From: Oncomelania hupensis
Taxonomy: Eukaryota; Mollusca; Gastropoda; Littorinimorpha; Pomatiopsidae
Assembly: GCA_036898135.1 (NCBI GenBank)
Contig: CM072512.1
Coordinates: 5,974,828-6,038,827, forward strand
Length of the DNA stretch: 64,000 bases
Reading direction: 5' to 3'
Below, in pieces: positions 10,296 through 21,414 of this stretch; position 1 is the first letter of the stretch; every line of letters begins with the position of its first letter. Under the pieces are notes generated by a model. That model saw only the letters and a program-made list of their open reading frames with translations. It made no database searches and had not been told where the DNA came from. The translations under genes were made by a program, and so were the position numbers.

Positions 10296-10360
10296 CGACA
10301 GCGAAAACAGCAAAGAGGAGGAAGCTAAAGAAGGAGAAGAAGAAGAAAATCCCATGTTAA
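10130..10360. repeat. (GAA)n-(CAA)n compound microsatellite
   Basis: GAA units at about 10209-10238 pass directly into CAA units at 10239-10294, with purine-rich flanks. The same GAA-then-CAA order recurs at 28428-28531. Confidence 0.9.
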
Positions 10361-10499
10361 TGTTCCAATGTGGCGTTGCACTGCATCTGCTATGCTTATA
10401 GTAAAAACCACTCGGGTCCATGTTGAACTTCTTAGGTAAGCAAAACGTAACAGAAACGCCAAACGACTAAGGAGAAGACAAAGGAAGAAGACAAAGAGG

Positions 10500-11690
10500 A
10501 AGAAGAAAAGGAGAGTGACACAGAGACAGAAAGAAAGAGAGAGAGAGAGAGACACAAAGAGAGAGAGAGACGAAGAGAGAGAGACACACACAAAGAAAGA
10601 GACACAAAGAGAGAGAGACAAAAAGAGAGAGAGACACACAAAGAGAGAGACACAAAGAGAGAGAGTGACAAAGAGAGATAGACAAAGAGAGAGACACAAA
10701 GAGAGAGAGACGAAGAAATAGACACAAAGAGAGAGTGACAACGAGAGACACAAAGAGAGAGTGACACAAAGAGAGAGAGACACACAGAGAGAGAGACACA
10801 AATATAGAGAGACAAAGAGAGACAGACAAAGAGGGAGACACACACAAAGAGAGAGACACAAAGAGACAAACAGAGAGAGGGACAAGGAAAGAGACACACA
10901 GAGAGAGACACAGAGAGAGAGAGAGGCAAAGATAGAGGCACACAGAGAGACACACAAAGAGAGAGACACAAAGAGAGAGACACAAAGAGAGAGACAAAGA
11001 GAGAGACACAAAGAAAGAGAAACACAACGAGAGAGAGAGACAAAGAGAGAGAGAGACAGAAAGAGACACAAAGAAAGAGAAACACAACGAGAGAGAGAGA
11101 GACAAAGAGAGAGAGACAGAGAGAGACAAAGAGGGAGACAGAGAGATAAAGAGAGAGACAGAGAAACAAAGAGAGACAAAGAGAGAGAGACACAAAGAAA
11201 AAGAAACACAAAGAGAGAGAGACAAAGAGAGAGAGACAGAGAGACAAAGAGAGAGACAGAGAGACAAAGAGAGAGACATAGACACAAAGAGAGAGAGAGA
11301 CACAAAGAAAGAGAAACACAAAGAGAGAGAGAGAGACAAAGAGAGAGAGACAGAGAGAGACAAGAGAGAGACAGAGAGACAAAGGGGGACAGAGAGAGAC
11401 AGAGAAAGACAGAGAAAGAGAGACAAAGAGAGAGACAAAGAGAGAGACAAAGAGAGAGACAGAGAGACAAAGAGAGAGACAGAGAGACAAAGAGGGACAG
11501 AGAGAGACAGAGAAAGAGAGACAAAGAGAGAGACAAATAGAGAGACAGAGAGACAAAGAGGGACAGAGAGAGACAGAGAAAGAGAGACAAAGAGAGAGAC
11601 AGATAAAGAGAGAGAGACAGCGAGCGACAGACAGAGACAAAGAGAGACAAAGAGAGAGAGACAGCGAGAGACACAGAGAGGGAGACGAAC
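10500..11690. repeat. Long GA/CA-rich polypurine minisatellite
   Basis: About 1.2 kb of short units such as GACAAAGAGAGA and GACACAAAGAGAGA with constantly changing order. The plus strand is almost free of T. Long Ser/Leu-rich minus-strand ORFs up to 469 codons and an Arg/Glu-rich plus-strand ORF result from the absence of stop codons in such a repeat. There are no signs of a gene. Confidence 0.9.
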
Positions 11691-12115
11691 AAAATAACAG
11701 GACACAAGCATTACAAAACTACGATCATCTGAGCAAACATAAGGAAGAAGAACAAAAAAGTCAGGTAAGATGGAAGATAATTTACTTGGAAGGGGCCGAT
11801 AAAAGGAAAGAGAGGCGGGGGGGGGGGGGATGAGAGGCAGGTTGGAGGTGTGACGGTATAATAGCTGTGCGGGCATGCGATGGTGAGGGAGAAGGGTGGG
11901 TTGAAAAGGGAAGAGGGGGAGGGGGAGGGCGGGGGATAGGAGGGAATGGAGAACTGGGTCAGAAAAGACACGTCATATGTTGCAAACTTGCCTGCAAACT
12001 TTTAATCAACCTTTCAGGAAACCTGCAAGCTATTTCACTTTCTGCTTTAACTTTTTTTTCTTCTCCTGTGCAATATTTGACTCTTTTACAAATTATCCCT
12101 TTTTCAGTTTGGTTT
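11691..12115. other. Unassigned sequence with G-rich patches
   Basis: A G run at 11817-11830 and a GGGGGAGGG-rich patch at 11900-11945 lie in otherwise ordinary sequence. No gene or element is recognised. Confidence 0.5.
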
Positions 12116-12120
12116 AAAGT

Positions 12121-12277
12121 CTCTTCTTCTTCTTCTTCTTCTTCTTCTTCTTCTTCTTCTTCTTCTTCTTCTTCTTCTTCTTCTTCTTCTTCTGCTTCTT
12201 CTGCTTCTTTTTCTTCTTTTTGTTGATGATGATGTTGTTGTTGTGTTGTTGTTCTTCTTCTTCATTGTCATCATCAT

Positions 12278-12357
<80 letters not shown>

Positions 12358-12360
12358 GCA
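12121..12360. repeat. (CTT)n then (ATC)n compound microsatellite
   Basis: CTT units fill 12121-12210. A mixed TTG/TTC/ATG patch follows, then ATC units at 12278-12356. Confidence 0.9.
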
Positions 12361-12504
12361 TCATCAGCATCTTCATCATCCTCATCATGAAATAGCAGAG
12401 AATGATTTCACAGAAGAAGATAAAATCCTATTATGGCTTTCACACGGCATTCCATTTTATCATTCCCTCCTCTCTTCCCCACCTCCCCTCCACTCTATCC
12501 TCCC

Positions 12505-12862
12505 GGGGTGGAACAGTAGCGCAGTAGTTTGGGCACACTGTAGGTGATGTTTGGTGACGCAAGGTCGGGCCTGGTTAGTACGTCAATGGCAACCATCCAA
12601 CGACCAAGCACCCAACATACCCAAGTCCACCCAGCTGTGAATGGGTACATGGCTCTGTGTACAACCGGGGAAGTTTCAAGCAGCGAGGGAGAGGAGGTGG
12701 GCACCGCCCTCATTAAGCTGGACCAGAGAAAAGAGAAGTCTCAAAGGCTTCTTTCCCAAACGACCGAAAGGGTAATGGAGCACCTTTTCCCACACAACCT
12801 AATCCTTTCTCACCCCGACTGCCCCAGGGTCACCGCGACAACGTGTTAAAGACCCAATCATT
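12505..12862 (+). mobile_element. tRNA/5S-type SINE, copy 2
   Basis: The head GGAACAGTAGCGCAGTAGTT resembles a box A. A 5S-like block follows: GACGCAAGGTCGGGCCTGGT then TAGTACGTCAATGG (5S rRNA has GGTTAGTACTTGGATGG here). The body contains GTCCACCCAGCTGTGAATGG and GGTACATGG, AAGCAGCGAGGGAGAGG and CCCTCATTAAGCTGGACCAG, all shared with copy 3 at 21415/22483 or copy 1 at 5409. The 3' end passes into (AAT)n. The ORFs over it are not genes. The CACCCAGCTGTGAATGGGTA motif is a conserved SINE body domain in several invertebrate families; the exact domain name is not assigned here. Confidence 0.7.
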
Positions 12863-12868
12863 CCGTTA

Positions 12869-12970
<102 letters not shown>

Positions 12971-13249
12971 GGTGAAGAAAGGGAAACTCCGATGGTATGG
13001 CCACGTCACCAGATCACCAGGCCTTGCAAAGACCATCCAGCAAGACACAGTGAAAGGAGGTAGAAGAAGAGGGATGTTGAAAAGAGGTGGGGGGGGAGGG
13101 GGGGACAACATTCGAGAATGGACTGGCTTGACACTGAGCGAAGTCATGATGGTTGCTAAGGACAGAGAAAGATGGAGTACGCTGGTTAAACGATCATATG
13201 TCATGCCCCAACGACCTCGAGTTACGAGATAGGATAGGATAGGATAGGA
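12971..13249 (+). pseudogene. RTE-like LINE 3' end (copy E)
   Basis: The open frame 12972-13214 codes the KLRWYGHVTRSPGLAKT block, a GGRRRG segment with a G-rich expansion where other copies have GRPKK, the NIREWTGLTLSE block and the DRERWSTLVKRS end. It ends in GATAGGATAGGATAGGATAG at 13229-13249. The copy starts exactly at the (AAT)n boundary. Confidence 0.8.
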
Positions 13250-13252
13250 ATA

Positions 13253-13325
13253 AGAGATGCTATACGCCCCTTATTTCTAAATCAGACTCAAAGGCGGCGA
13301 TCTGTAACCAACATACACACGTAGA
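13253..13325 (-). mobile_element. tRNA-derived SINE family A, 3' fragment
   Basis: GCTATACGCCCCTTATTTCT, AAATCAGACTCAAAGGCGGC and GATCTGTAACCAACATACAC are the complement of the 3' part of the full copy at 25463-25845. The rest of the SINE is missing. Confidence 0.6.
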
Positions 13326-14285
13326 GTGATGGTCGGATGGTGACGGTCAGCATGATACTAAAATAAATGTGAATTATATTAAGAAACAACAACAGACAAT
13401 AAAATAACAAAATAACTGACAACTGCAACTCCTGGATTATGTGCGCAATGTGCATGCAACTGTGGCACTCAGGACATTGTCAATTAATCAATCATTCATC
13501 CAAACAATGTTATATGTTATATCAGTTTATAGTCCCCTCTCTTCCCGATAAGGATTTTCAGAGAGGACCATATTTAATCCAAACAATGTCTAAACCGAAG
13601 CGCAGGAGCCGACAATAGATCCAAAGTGTCTAGAATGGCACTCGTCATTGAAACAATATAGCCTCGTGCAATCTCATAAATTAGTTAAACGCAATTTTAG
13701 TTATAATCAACATCTGAAAGAACACAGTTCGCGAACAAATCTCGCCGACGAAGAGAATAACCGCAAAATTATTATTACAGCCACGATCTAAAGTCACCCA
13801 CCCGTAAACTTAAAATCGGCACCTGGAAATACCAAATTGTTATAGGGAAAGGGTAATCGATTTTCGCTGCTCAAATTATTGCGATATTAATGGCTCTAAA
13901 TAAAATTTCTAATGGCTCTGTGACTGTATTCCGCTTTATGCGTCGATTGTATGTCAGTTTTACAAGCATTAATTTCAGATAATCATGGTGAAAGCAAATA
14001 AATTAATTTGGAAATTCAAAAATATTATTCACAGTTTGTTAATTAATGGTACTCAGGTGAACTTTTTGTTGTATTCCGTCACATAGGTGATTTCTTTACA
14101 ATGACTGGGCTTATAGGGCTGCAAAACCTAGTGCTTACATTTTAATTCTCAGGTAATAACGATACCTTGACTCCTAAATTTGTTCTCAAAACTCTACAGA
14201 AAATATATTTTAAAAAAATACTGCAATCAGTATCAAGTATGGTAAAAATTGTGGAACTGCCAGATCAGTTTTAGGAATGGCACAT
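13326..14285. other. Unassigned AT-rich sequence
   Basis: About 950 bases with no ORF, tandem repeat or recognisable element. It could be unique intergenic or intronic DNA. Confidence 0.5.
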
Positions 14286-14286
14286 A

Positions 14287-15274
<988 letters not shown>

Positions 15275-15330
15275 CCATTGGCGATATGGCAGACGGGGTT
15301 AACCATCCCAGTGAACAAGACGTAGTGACC
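15275..15330 (+). repeat. Dispersed repeat, copy 2 (pair with 3255-3310)
   Basis: It shares ACCATTGGCGATATGGCAGA and CGGGG.TAACCA with the segment at 3255. Confidence 0.5.
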
Positions 15331-15435
15331 TAAATCAACATTAAACCATCAATAACCATAGTGTTACTAATTTTATATAATTATAATAATTATATGCTTG
15401 GTTTTACCACCTTTATGGTGACTTTAGCAATAAAT

Positions 15436-15503
15436 CATCAAAGTAATGTAAACATTCAATTTAACTTCATCAAACTAAAGTAAACATTCAATTTAACTTC
15501 ATG
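15436..15503. repeat. Minisatellite, left of the LINE insertion
   Basis: Two units of about 32 bases, GTAAACATTCAATTTAACTT with a CATCAAA linker. The same repeat resumes at 17950 beyond the LINE. Confidence 0.8.
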
Positions 15504-17949
15504 TCTTGTCTTGCCGTGTACGCCCACAATCAATCGTGTTGATCATTATGGCACTTGAGAGGAAGGTTTTGTACACATGTCAAGTACGGATACGGAGCTA
15601 ATAAATAAATAACATTTAAATCGTGTCGCTACATAGGAGCTGTGAGTGAAGGGGGAAATGCTGGGTAAGGAGACTGGGGGGATGGCGGGTGGTGTGGAGG
15701 ATGGGTGGGGGGGGGGAACTGGAGGGCTTTATTGGGAGACTCCCGACACCAAGGTGTCAGCAGCCAGAGCCTCCAGTTACTGTTGAGGGCATTCCAGTCC
15801 TTTATGGTTCGTGGCAGAAAAGAGGCGGCTCTATATTGGGTCCTGCACGAGACTTGTTTATACTGCTTGTTGTGGCTGCGGCGTTGGCGCGATATCGCCT
15901 GTTCCACTTTCCCATTGATGATGGGGCAGTTCGCAGTGCCACTAGTGATCTTGCGCAGCATCTGAAGGCGTGCAGTGCGTCGTCGATCCTCCAGGGACGG
16001 CCACCCCAGTGACTCCAGCATGTCCCTAACACTCGATGTGTTGTGATAGCGGTTAGTAGCAAACCGGGCGGCGCGTCTCTGAACTGCTTCCAGCCTGTCG
16101 ATGCCTTTCTGGGTGTGAGGGTCCCAAACAGATGCTGCGTATTCCAGGATAGGACGCACGTAGGTCATGTAAGCTCGCTCCTTGATGGCCGTAGAGCTCA
16201 CCTTGAGATTCCTTCTCAGGAAGCCTAGTGTCTTACTGGCCTTGTTGGCGATGCTGCTGACATGTGCGTCCCAGGTAAGGTTGCTGCGGAGGGTCACCCC
16301 GAGATACTTGGCCTCAGAGACTGACTCAAGGGTGTGACCGTGTAGGGTGTAGCTAGACTGTAGGGGACGTCTGCTCCTCGTGACTGGCAGAGTTGTGCAC
16401 TTGTCAGGGTGGAACTGCATGTCCCAGCTCTTCTCCCATTGCTCAAGGCGCTGGAGGTCTTGCTGTAGCTGGACTTGCTCTTGGTTGCTAGTTACCACTC
16501 TGTATACAGCTGTGTCATCTGCGAACAGTCTTGTCAGTGCAGTCAGACGGTCTGGTAGATCGTTGATGTAGGCCAGGAATAAGCATGGCCCCAGCAACGA
16601 GCCTTGGGGGACCCCAGATCGCACACTGACAAAGGAAGAGCAGCTGCCGTTGACCACTACAGCCTGACGCCTGTCGCTAAGGAAGCTGGCAATCCATGTG
16701 AGCACCCTGTCATGGATGCCGTAGCAGCGGAGTTTGTGGACCAACAGACTGTGGTTGACTCGGTCAAATGCCTTCGCGAAGTCCATGATTAGGACGTCTG
16801 TCTGCTGTCCACCTTCCATGTTGCACGAAAGCTCCTCGACAAACTCCAGGAGTTGGGTCTCACACGACCGCCCTCTTCGGAAGCCATGTTGGTTGTCGTG
16901 AAGGGTGTTGTTGGTGTCGAAGTGGTGCATGACGGCGCAGACGACTATGTGTTCCATAAGTTTGCAGGCCACACATGTCAGGGATACTGGTCTGTAGTTG
17001 GCAGGATTGTATTGTTCGCCCTTCTTGAAAATCGGTGTGACGTGTGCAGCCCTCCAGTCCGATGGTACTTCGCCTGAAGACAGGGAGGACCGGAAAATCG
17101 CCGTCAGCGCTGGAGCCAGTTCTGCCGCCAGCTCTCTGAGTAGGCGCGGGCTGATTCCGTCTGGGCCAGTAGCTTTGTTGGGGTTAAGGTTTGTCATCAG
17201 CTTCCAAACCCCATGTTCCGTGATGGTGATGTTTGGCATGGCTGGGACGTCTTGGCTGGTCATGCCCGTCCTGAGGGTGAACTGCTCCTCAGTGTATGAA
17301 GCGCCATCACCGAAGACGGACTGGAACTGCTCATTCAGAAGGGTGGCTTGGGCCTCTGGGTCTGAAGTGAGCTGGCCGTCCTTCTTGAGTGGTGCGACTC
17401 CCACATTTGAAGACCTCTGGTTCTTAATATAAGTCCAGAAGCGTTTGTGTTTGCCCGCCTGGTCCGGGTTGTCATCACCCAAGAAGATACGTTGAGGTAG
17501 TTCCAGTAGCCTCGCCGCATCTGTCGTTGTATGGTGCGCTTCAGTTCTTTCACCTGTGCTCGCAGTTCTTCTGAGCCAGTTTTCTTCATTCGCCGGTAGA
17601 GTCTGATTCGGCGGTTGATGAGTCGTCTGATGTCTTGAGTGACCCATGGGTGGTTGACCTTCTTGCGTGCGAGCTTGTGTGGAATGTGCTCCTCTGCTGC
17701 TTTAAGCAGGCCCAGCTTGAAAGTAGTCCAGAGCTCCTCTAGTGAAGCTGTGGCCTGCATCTCCTGCACTATAGTGCTGATTTCCCTTGCAGCCGTCTTC
17801 AGGTTCTCCCAGTGCGCTTTGGAGTACAGAGCAATCTGGCGAGGGGCCTGGCGCTTCTTGTGTGGGGTCAGGGAGAATTCGCAGTATGGGATGCAGTGGT
17901 CGGATAGGCCTGGGACTACTTCTGTGCGGGGTACAAGTTGGGGGGATGT
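15504..17949 (-). mobile_element. Jockey/CR1-group LINE, 5'-truncated, inside a minisatellite
   Basis: The minus-strand element covers the coding frames at 15629-17940 and a 3' untranslated region of about 125 bases. Both edges meet the same GTAAACATTCAATTTAACTT minisatellite, so the insertion site lies within that array. Either the shared unit is the target duplication or it is simply neighbouring repeat units. The element starts inside the endonuclease domain, the typical result of incomplete reverse transcription. Confidence 0.8.
15629..17940 (-). pseudogene. LINE ORF2: endonuclease C-terminus, reverse transcriptase, C-terminal domain
   Basis: ORF2 of a LINE nicks the target and copies its RNA there. 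Two overlapping frames carry it. The first (17964-17335) gives the endonuclease end with the catalytic SDH motif in PGLSDH, then a basic linker. The second (17647-15629, 672 codons) gives the RT: NPNKATGPDGI, ANYRPVSL, HGFRRGRSCETQL, MDFAKAFDRVNH with the first catalytic Asp near 16783, SGVPQGSLLGP, and RLFADDTAVYR with the catalytic Asp pair at about 16514-16520. It continues with KYLGVTL, an RPILEYAASVWDP thumb-side block and an LGWPSLEDRR tail. One frameshift near 17485 separates the frames. Everything else is open, so the copy is fairly young. The clade is within the Jockey/CR1/L2 group; no finer call is safe. The opposite-strand ORFs are shadows. Confidence 0.88.
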
Positions 17950-18120
17950 AAGTAATGTAAACATTCAATTTAACTTCATCAAAATAAGCATTCAATTCAA
18001 CGTCATCAAAGTAATGTAAACATTCAATATCATTTCATCAAAGTAAACAATAAACATTTAATTTCATTTCATCAAAGTAATTTAAAGTATTTAATTTCAT
18101 CAAAGTAATTTAAACAGTAA
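17950..18120. repeat. Minisatellite, right of the LINE insertion
   Basis: Four to five imperfect units of TCATCAAAGTAA.GTAAACATTCAATTTAACT continue the array seen at 15436-15503 and become more diverged rightward. Confidence 0.8.
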
Positions 18121-18400
18121 AGTTACCGGTGACTGCTGTTTTCACAAAGGTAACCATCAACCTAATGCAACACTAACGTGTTCAAATGACAAATGACGAT
18201 GATTTAACTGCAAAGACTTTGCTGTGTGTTTTTTTTTTTTTAAACAATCAATGGAACTTAACATCAATACGATATAAAATGAAGCACTTTCTCAGTGTGT
18301 TTTGAAACTACCAACAGTATTATTTGTTCATCTGTTGGAACATTTATATAATAAATATTGTCCATGTTTATTACCATACATGAAGGGCAGAAGGGGAAAT
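18121..18400. other. Unassigned sequence
   Basis: AT-rich, with a T run at 18228-18240. No feature is seen. Confidence 0.5.
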
Positions 18401-18790
18401 AGAGATAGATAGAGAGAGAAAGGGGGGGTGGAGAGAGATGGAGAGAGAGACAGAGAGAGAGAAAAGAGAGACAGACATAGAGACAGAGACAGCGAGAGAG
18501 GCAGAGAGGCAGGCTGTCAGAGAGAGAGAGAGAGAGAGAGAGAGTGGTGGGGGGAGGGATGGGGAAAGGGAGGTAGTAATGGATTTTTAACAATTAGTTC
18601 TTCTAGTTAATGAGTTTAGTATTTTGACAGTTACAATTATTTAAATTTGTTTATTACCATGACTATTTCCAATGTCTGCATCACGTACGAAAATACGAAA
18701 AATAGAGGAGTAATTCACACACGTACACACGCACACACACACACACGCGCGCGCACTCAAATACACACACACACACGCACACATACGAAA
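18400..18790. repeat. GA-rich and CA-rich simple repeats
   Basis: Interrupted GA repeats run from 18400 to 18545. After a gap, CA/CG alternations lie at 18718-18785. Confidence 0.85.
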
Positions 18791-19772
18791 ACGATGAGTT
18801 GTCGATTTTGATGAGATGAGAAAACTTTATTTTTAGCACAGAATTACAATTTCATATATAAAAACAAACAATCAAAGTAATTATTGCGAACTTGCCAAGT
18901 GATCAATGTCGTGGAGGTGATGATTTCTCCTCTGGCATCATTAGTTAATTAATTAATTATTTCCCCTTGATCGATTAATTATTTAAAAACCTATTTACAT
19001 TTAATGACTTTGCCACACTTTTACACCAGGCGATAACAATACCAGTGGTATTATTAACTTAGCGCTTTTACCTCAAACGCAACAATAACCAATCATACTC
19101 AACAGAAATTGTTGGTTTAAAGTGCGTATGATGTTAAGATAAGAATTGCGCCCCCTCAAAAAATCCAACACACAAAAAACCCGTCCGATTTACGCAAAGA
19201 GATTATGAGTTGCTTACATATTCATACATTTTGAGTGTCTGGTATTTGCGAAAAATGAATGTAAACTTCGTGTCCGACCATTCGAAAGGTCGTTTGGTAT
19301 AGACACTGAGTGATCTCCCTTACAATACCTATACAGGCACCAAGAACGTGGGAGTTACCGGTGCCTGACTCAAAGCTATCTGCGTGTGTAGGAGGGCTTT
19401 GCTGTGGCTGGTTCTATGCGATTGGTTCTAGGCCTGTTGTATCGGATGACGCGTAATGACTGGCGAAGTGACGTCATTATAAAGAGATCGAATGTATTTT
19501 ATAAGCTGCGTACACGCTTATTTAAACGCTTTCGCCTCCATCATGGGAATTAATGAACTCTTCTCTGGTCATACTATGTAGTAGTGTGTACACGCTTGAA
19601 ACAACCAACAAAAAGGCGTCAGAACGACTTTAAAAGTTTGACACATAAAGCCGGTGCGCCAGCGCGCCTGCAGGAGGTTTCTTCAAGCTGTGTTAAGTAC
19701 TAAGTTACATTAATTACAAAGTTAACTAAAGAAACCTCTCTTTATAATTATTATATGATTATTAAACACCGT
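18791..19772. other. Unassigned sequence
   Basis: Nearly 1 kb with no ORF of note, no tandem repeat and no match to other parts of the window. Confidence 0.5.
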
Positions 19773-20346
19773 GAAATAAAGTCCTCTCCATGATTGCACA
19801 AACAACTGCTGCCCTGACAAGGTTGACGCCCATTTGGAAAGACAGGACAATCAGTGTACATTCCAAAGTAAGACTGCTGCGCTCCCTTGTCATCTCCATC
19901 TTCCTATATGCTTGCGAAGCATGGACTCTCACAGCAGATCTACAACGAAGAATACAAAGCATGGAGATGAGGTGCTACAGAAGACTTCTGGGCATTTCCT
20001 ATACCCAACACATCACCAACGACGAAGTCCGACAAACCATCACACAAGCCATTGGACAACACGATGACCTGCTCACAGTGGTGAAGAAACGGAAACTCCG
20101 ATGGTATGGCCACGTCACCAGATCACCAGGCCTTGCAAATACCATTCTGCAAGGCACAGGGCAAGGAGGTAGAAGAAGAGGGAGACCGAAAAAGAAGTGG
20201 GAGGACAACATCCGAGAATGGACTGGCTTGACACTGAGCGAAGCCATCAGGGTTGCTGAGGACAGAGAAAGATGGAGTATTCTGGTTAAACGATCATCTG
20301 TGGTGCCCCTACGACCTCCGAGTTACGGGACAGGATAGGATAGGAT
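19773..20346 (+). pseudogene. RTE-like LINE 3' end, longest open copy (copy F)
   Basis: The frame 19790-20338 (182 codons) is fully open. It covers the post-RT part: RIAQTTAALTRL-type and IWKDRTISVHSKVRLLRSLV blocks, IFLYACEAWTLTADLQRRI, a SMEMRCYRRLLGISYTQHIT block, the RKLRWYGHVTRSPGLA block, RGRPKKKWEDNIREWTGL and a C-terminal SSVVPLRPPSYGTG. A single stop precedes the (GGATA)n tail at 20328-20346. The RT catalytic motifs lie upstream of the truncation, so it is inactive. It is the best reference in the window for this family. Confidence 0.85.
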
Positions 20347-20467
20347 AAAGCAATTAATTGTTCAGACAGGTATGCTTGAAATAGAAATTTAGAAGTGCTA
20401 CAAACCACAGAACCTCTGCTCTTGGGACGTGGTTTGGAAACAAGTAAGTAAAAATAACAATTTAACG

Positions 20468-20576
<109 letters not shown>

Positions 20577-20659
20577 GTTATATATAAAGCACCTTACAAA
20601 GGCGCATCAAACACAGGCACAGTACCATAGATTATAATCGGTAAATAAAGAACCTAACC

Positions 20660-20727
20660 GATCCCTATCTATCCCGTAACTCGAAAGTCTTTGGGGCACC
20701 ACAGATGATCGTTTAACCAGCGTAGAC
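20660..20727 (-). pseudogene. RTE-like LINE extreme 3' end (copy G)
   Basis: Only the last 60 or so bases of the family are present on the minus strand: the complement of ACGCTGGTTAAACGATCATC through GGTGCCCCAAAG.CTTTCGAGTTACGGGATAG. Confidence 0.75.
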
Positions 20728-20837
20728 CCCTACTAATACGTTTTAATAGGATTGGCAAAGTAAAAACGGTCAAAATGAAGTACAAATTTATGGGAAATTT
20801 ACAAATTAAATAAATAAGAATGAGCAATGCACAGGTT

Positions 20838-20893
20838 AATGCCATTGTGCTAATACCGTTATGCAAATATCATTGTGCTAATGCCATTGGACT
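20838..20893. repeat. 14-bp tandem repeat, four copies
   Basis: Four diverged units of TAATGCCATTGTGC stand in a row. Flanking sequence from 20894 to 21414 is AT-rich and unassigned. Confidence 0.8.
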
Positions 20894-21414
20894 GACACCC
20901 TTGTTACTCCCACTCGCAGAGTAATCCCACACGCCCTCAGAGAGCGCGTACGCTGTCCAATTCGTTCTAAATTCTAAATGGAATAAAACAGAACACTGCC
21001 ATCATTCAAACCATGACTTGTATTGCTTCGCCTTGCACCAATTCGCATTAAAAATGTTTATATATTCACCAATATTTATAATTCTATATACCTTCATGCA
21101 TATTATACATAACTTAGTCTAGAATTATTTTTTCCAGGGTCATGATGTTTTTGTTTTGGGGTACAGACCTATATTTTCCGCGATGCTTGGAACAAGCGTG
21201 AAAATTTGCCATCTTGCTTTGTTGTTGATCATGTGGCGGAATGAACAGTTGACTGCTAGCATTCACACTTTATTGCGTATCATCATAACTAAGCAGTAAT
21301 TATACCACGTTTTTGTTGGATAATTATGTTGCTGAACACGTCATTAACCTTTTTCGACTTTAATTAATTTTATTATAATTATCTTAATTTTATTTTCATT
21401 TTGTCTCATATCGG

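Noticed and set aside
10325..11876. Minus-strand ORFs of 402-469 codons
   Set aside because: They are Ser/Leu/Val-only translations of a GA/CA repeat that lacks stop codons; three frames are open at once, which no gene would show.
12495..12849. ORFs of 72 and 101 codons at the SINE
   Set aside because: They follow the SINE sequence; the same region in the other SINE copies is not open.
15689..18019. Plus-strand ORFs opposite the LINE ORF2
   Set aside because: Shadows of the minus-strand LINE coding frame, short and without domains.
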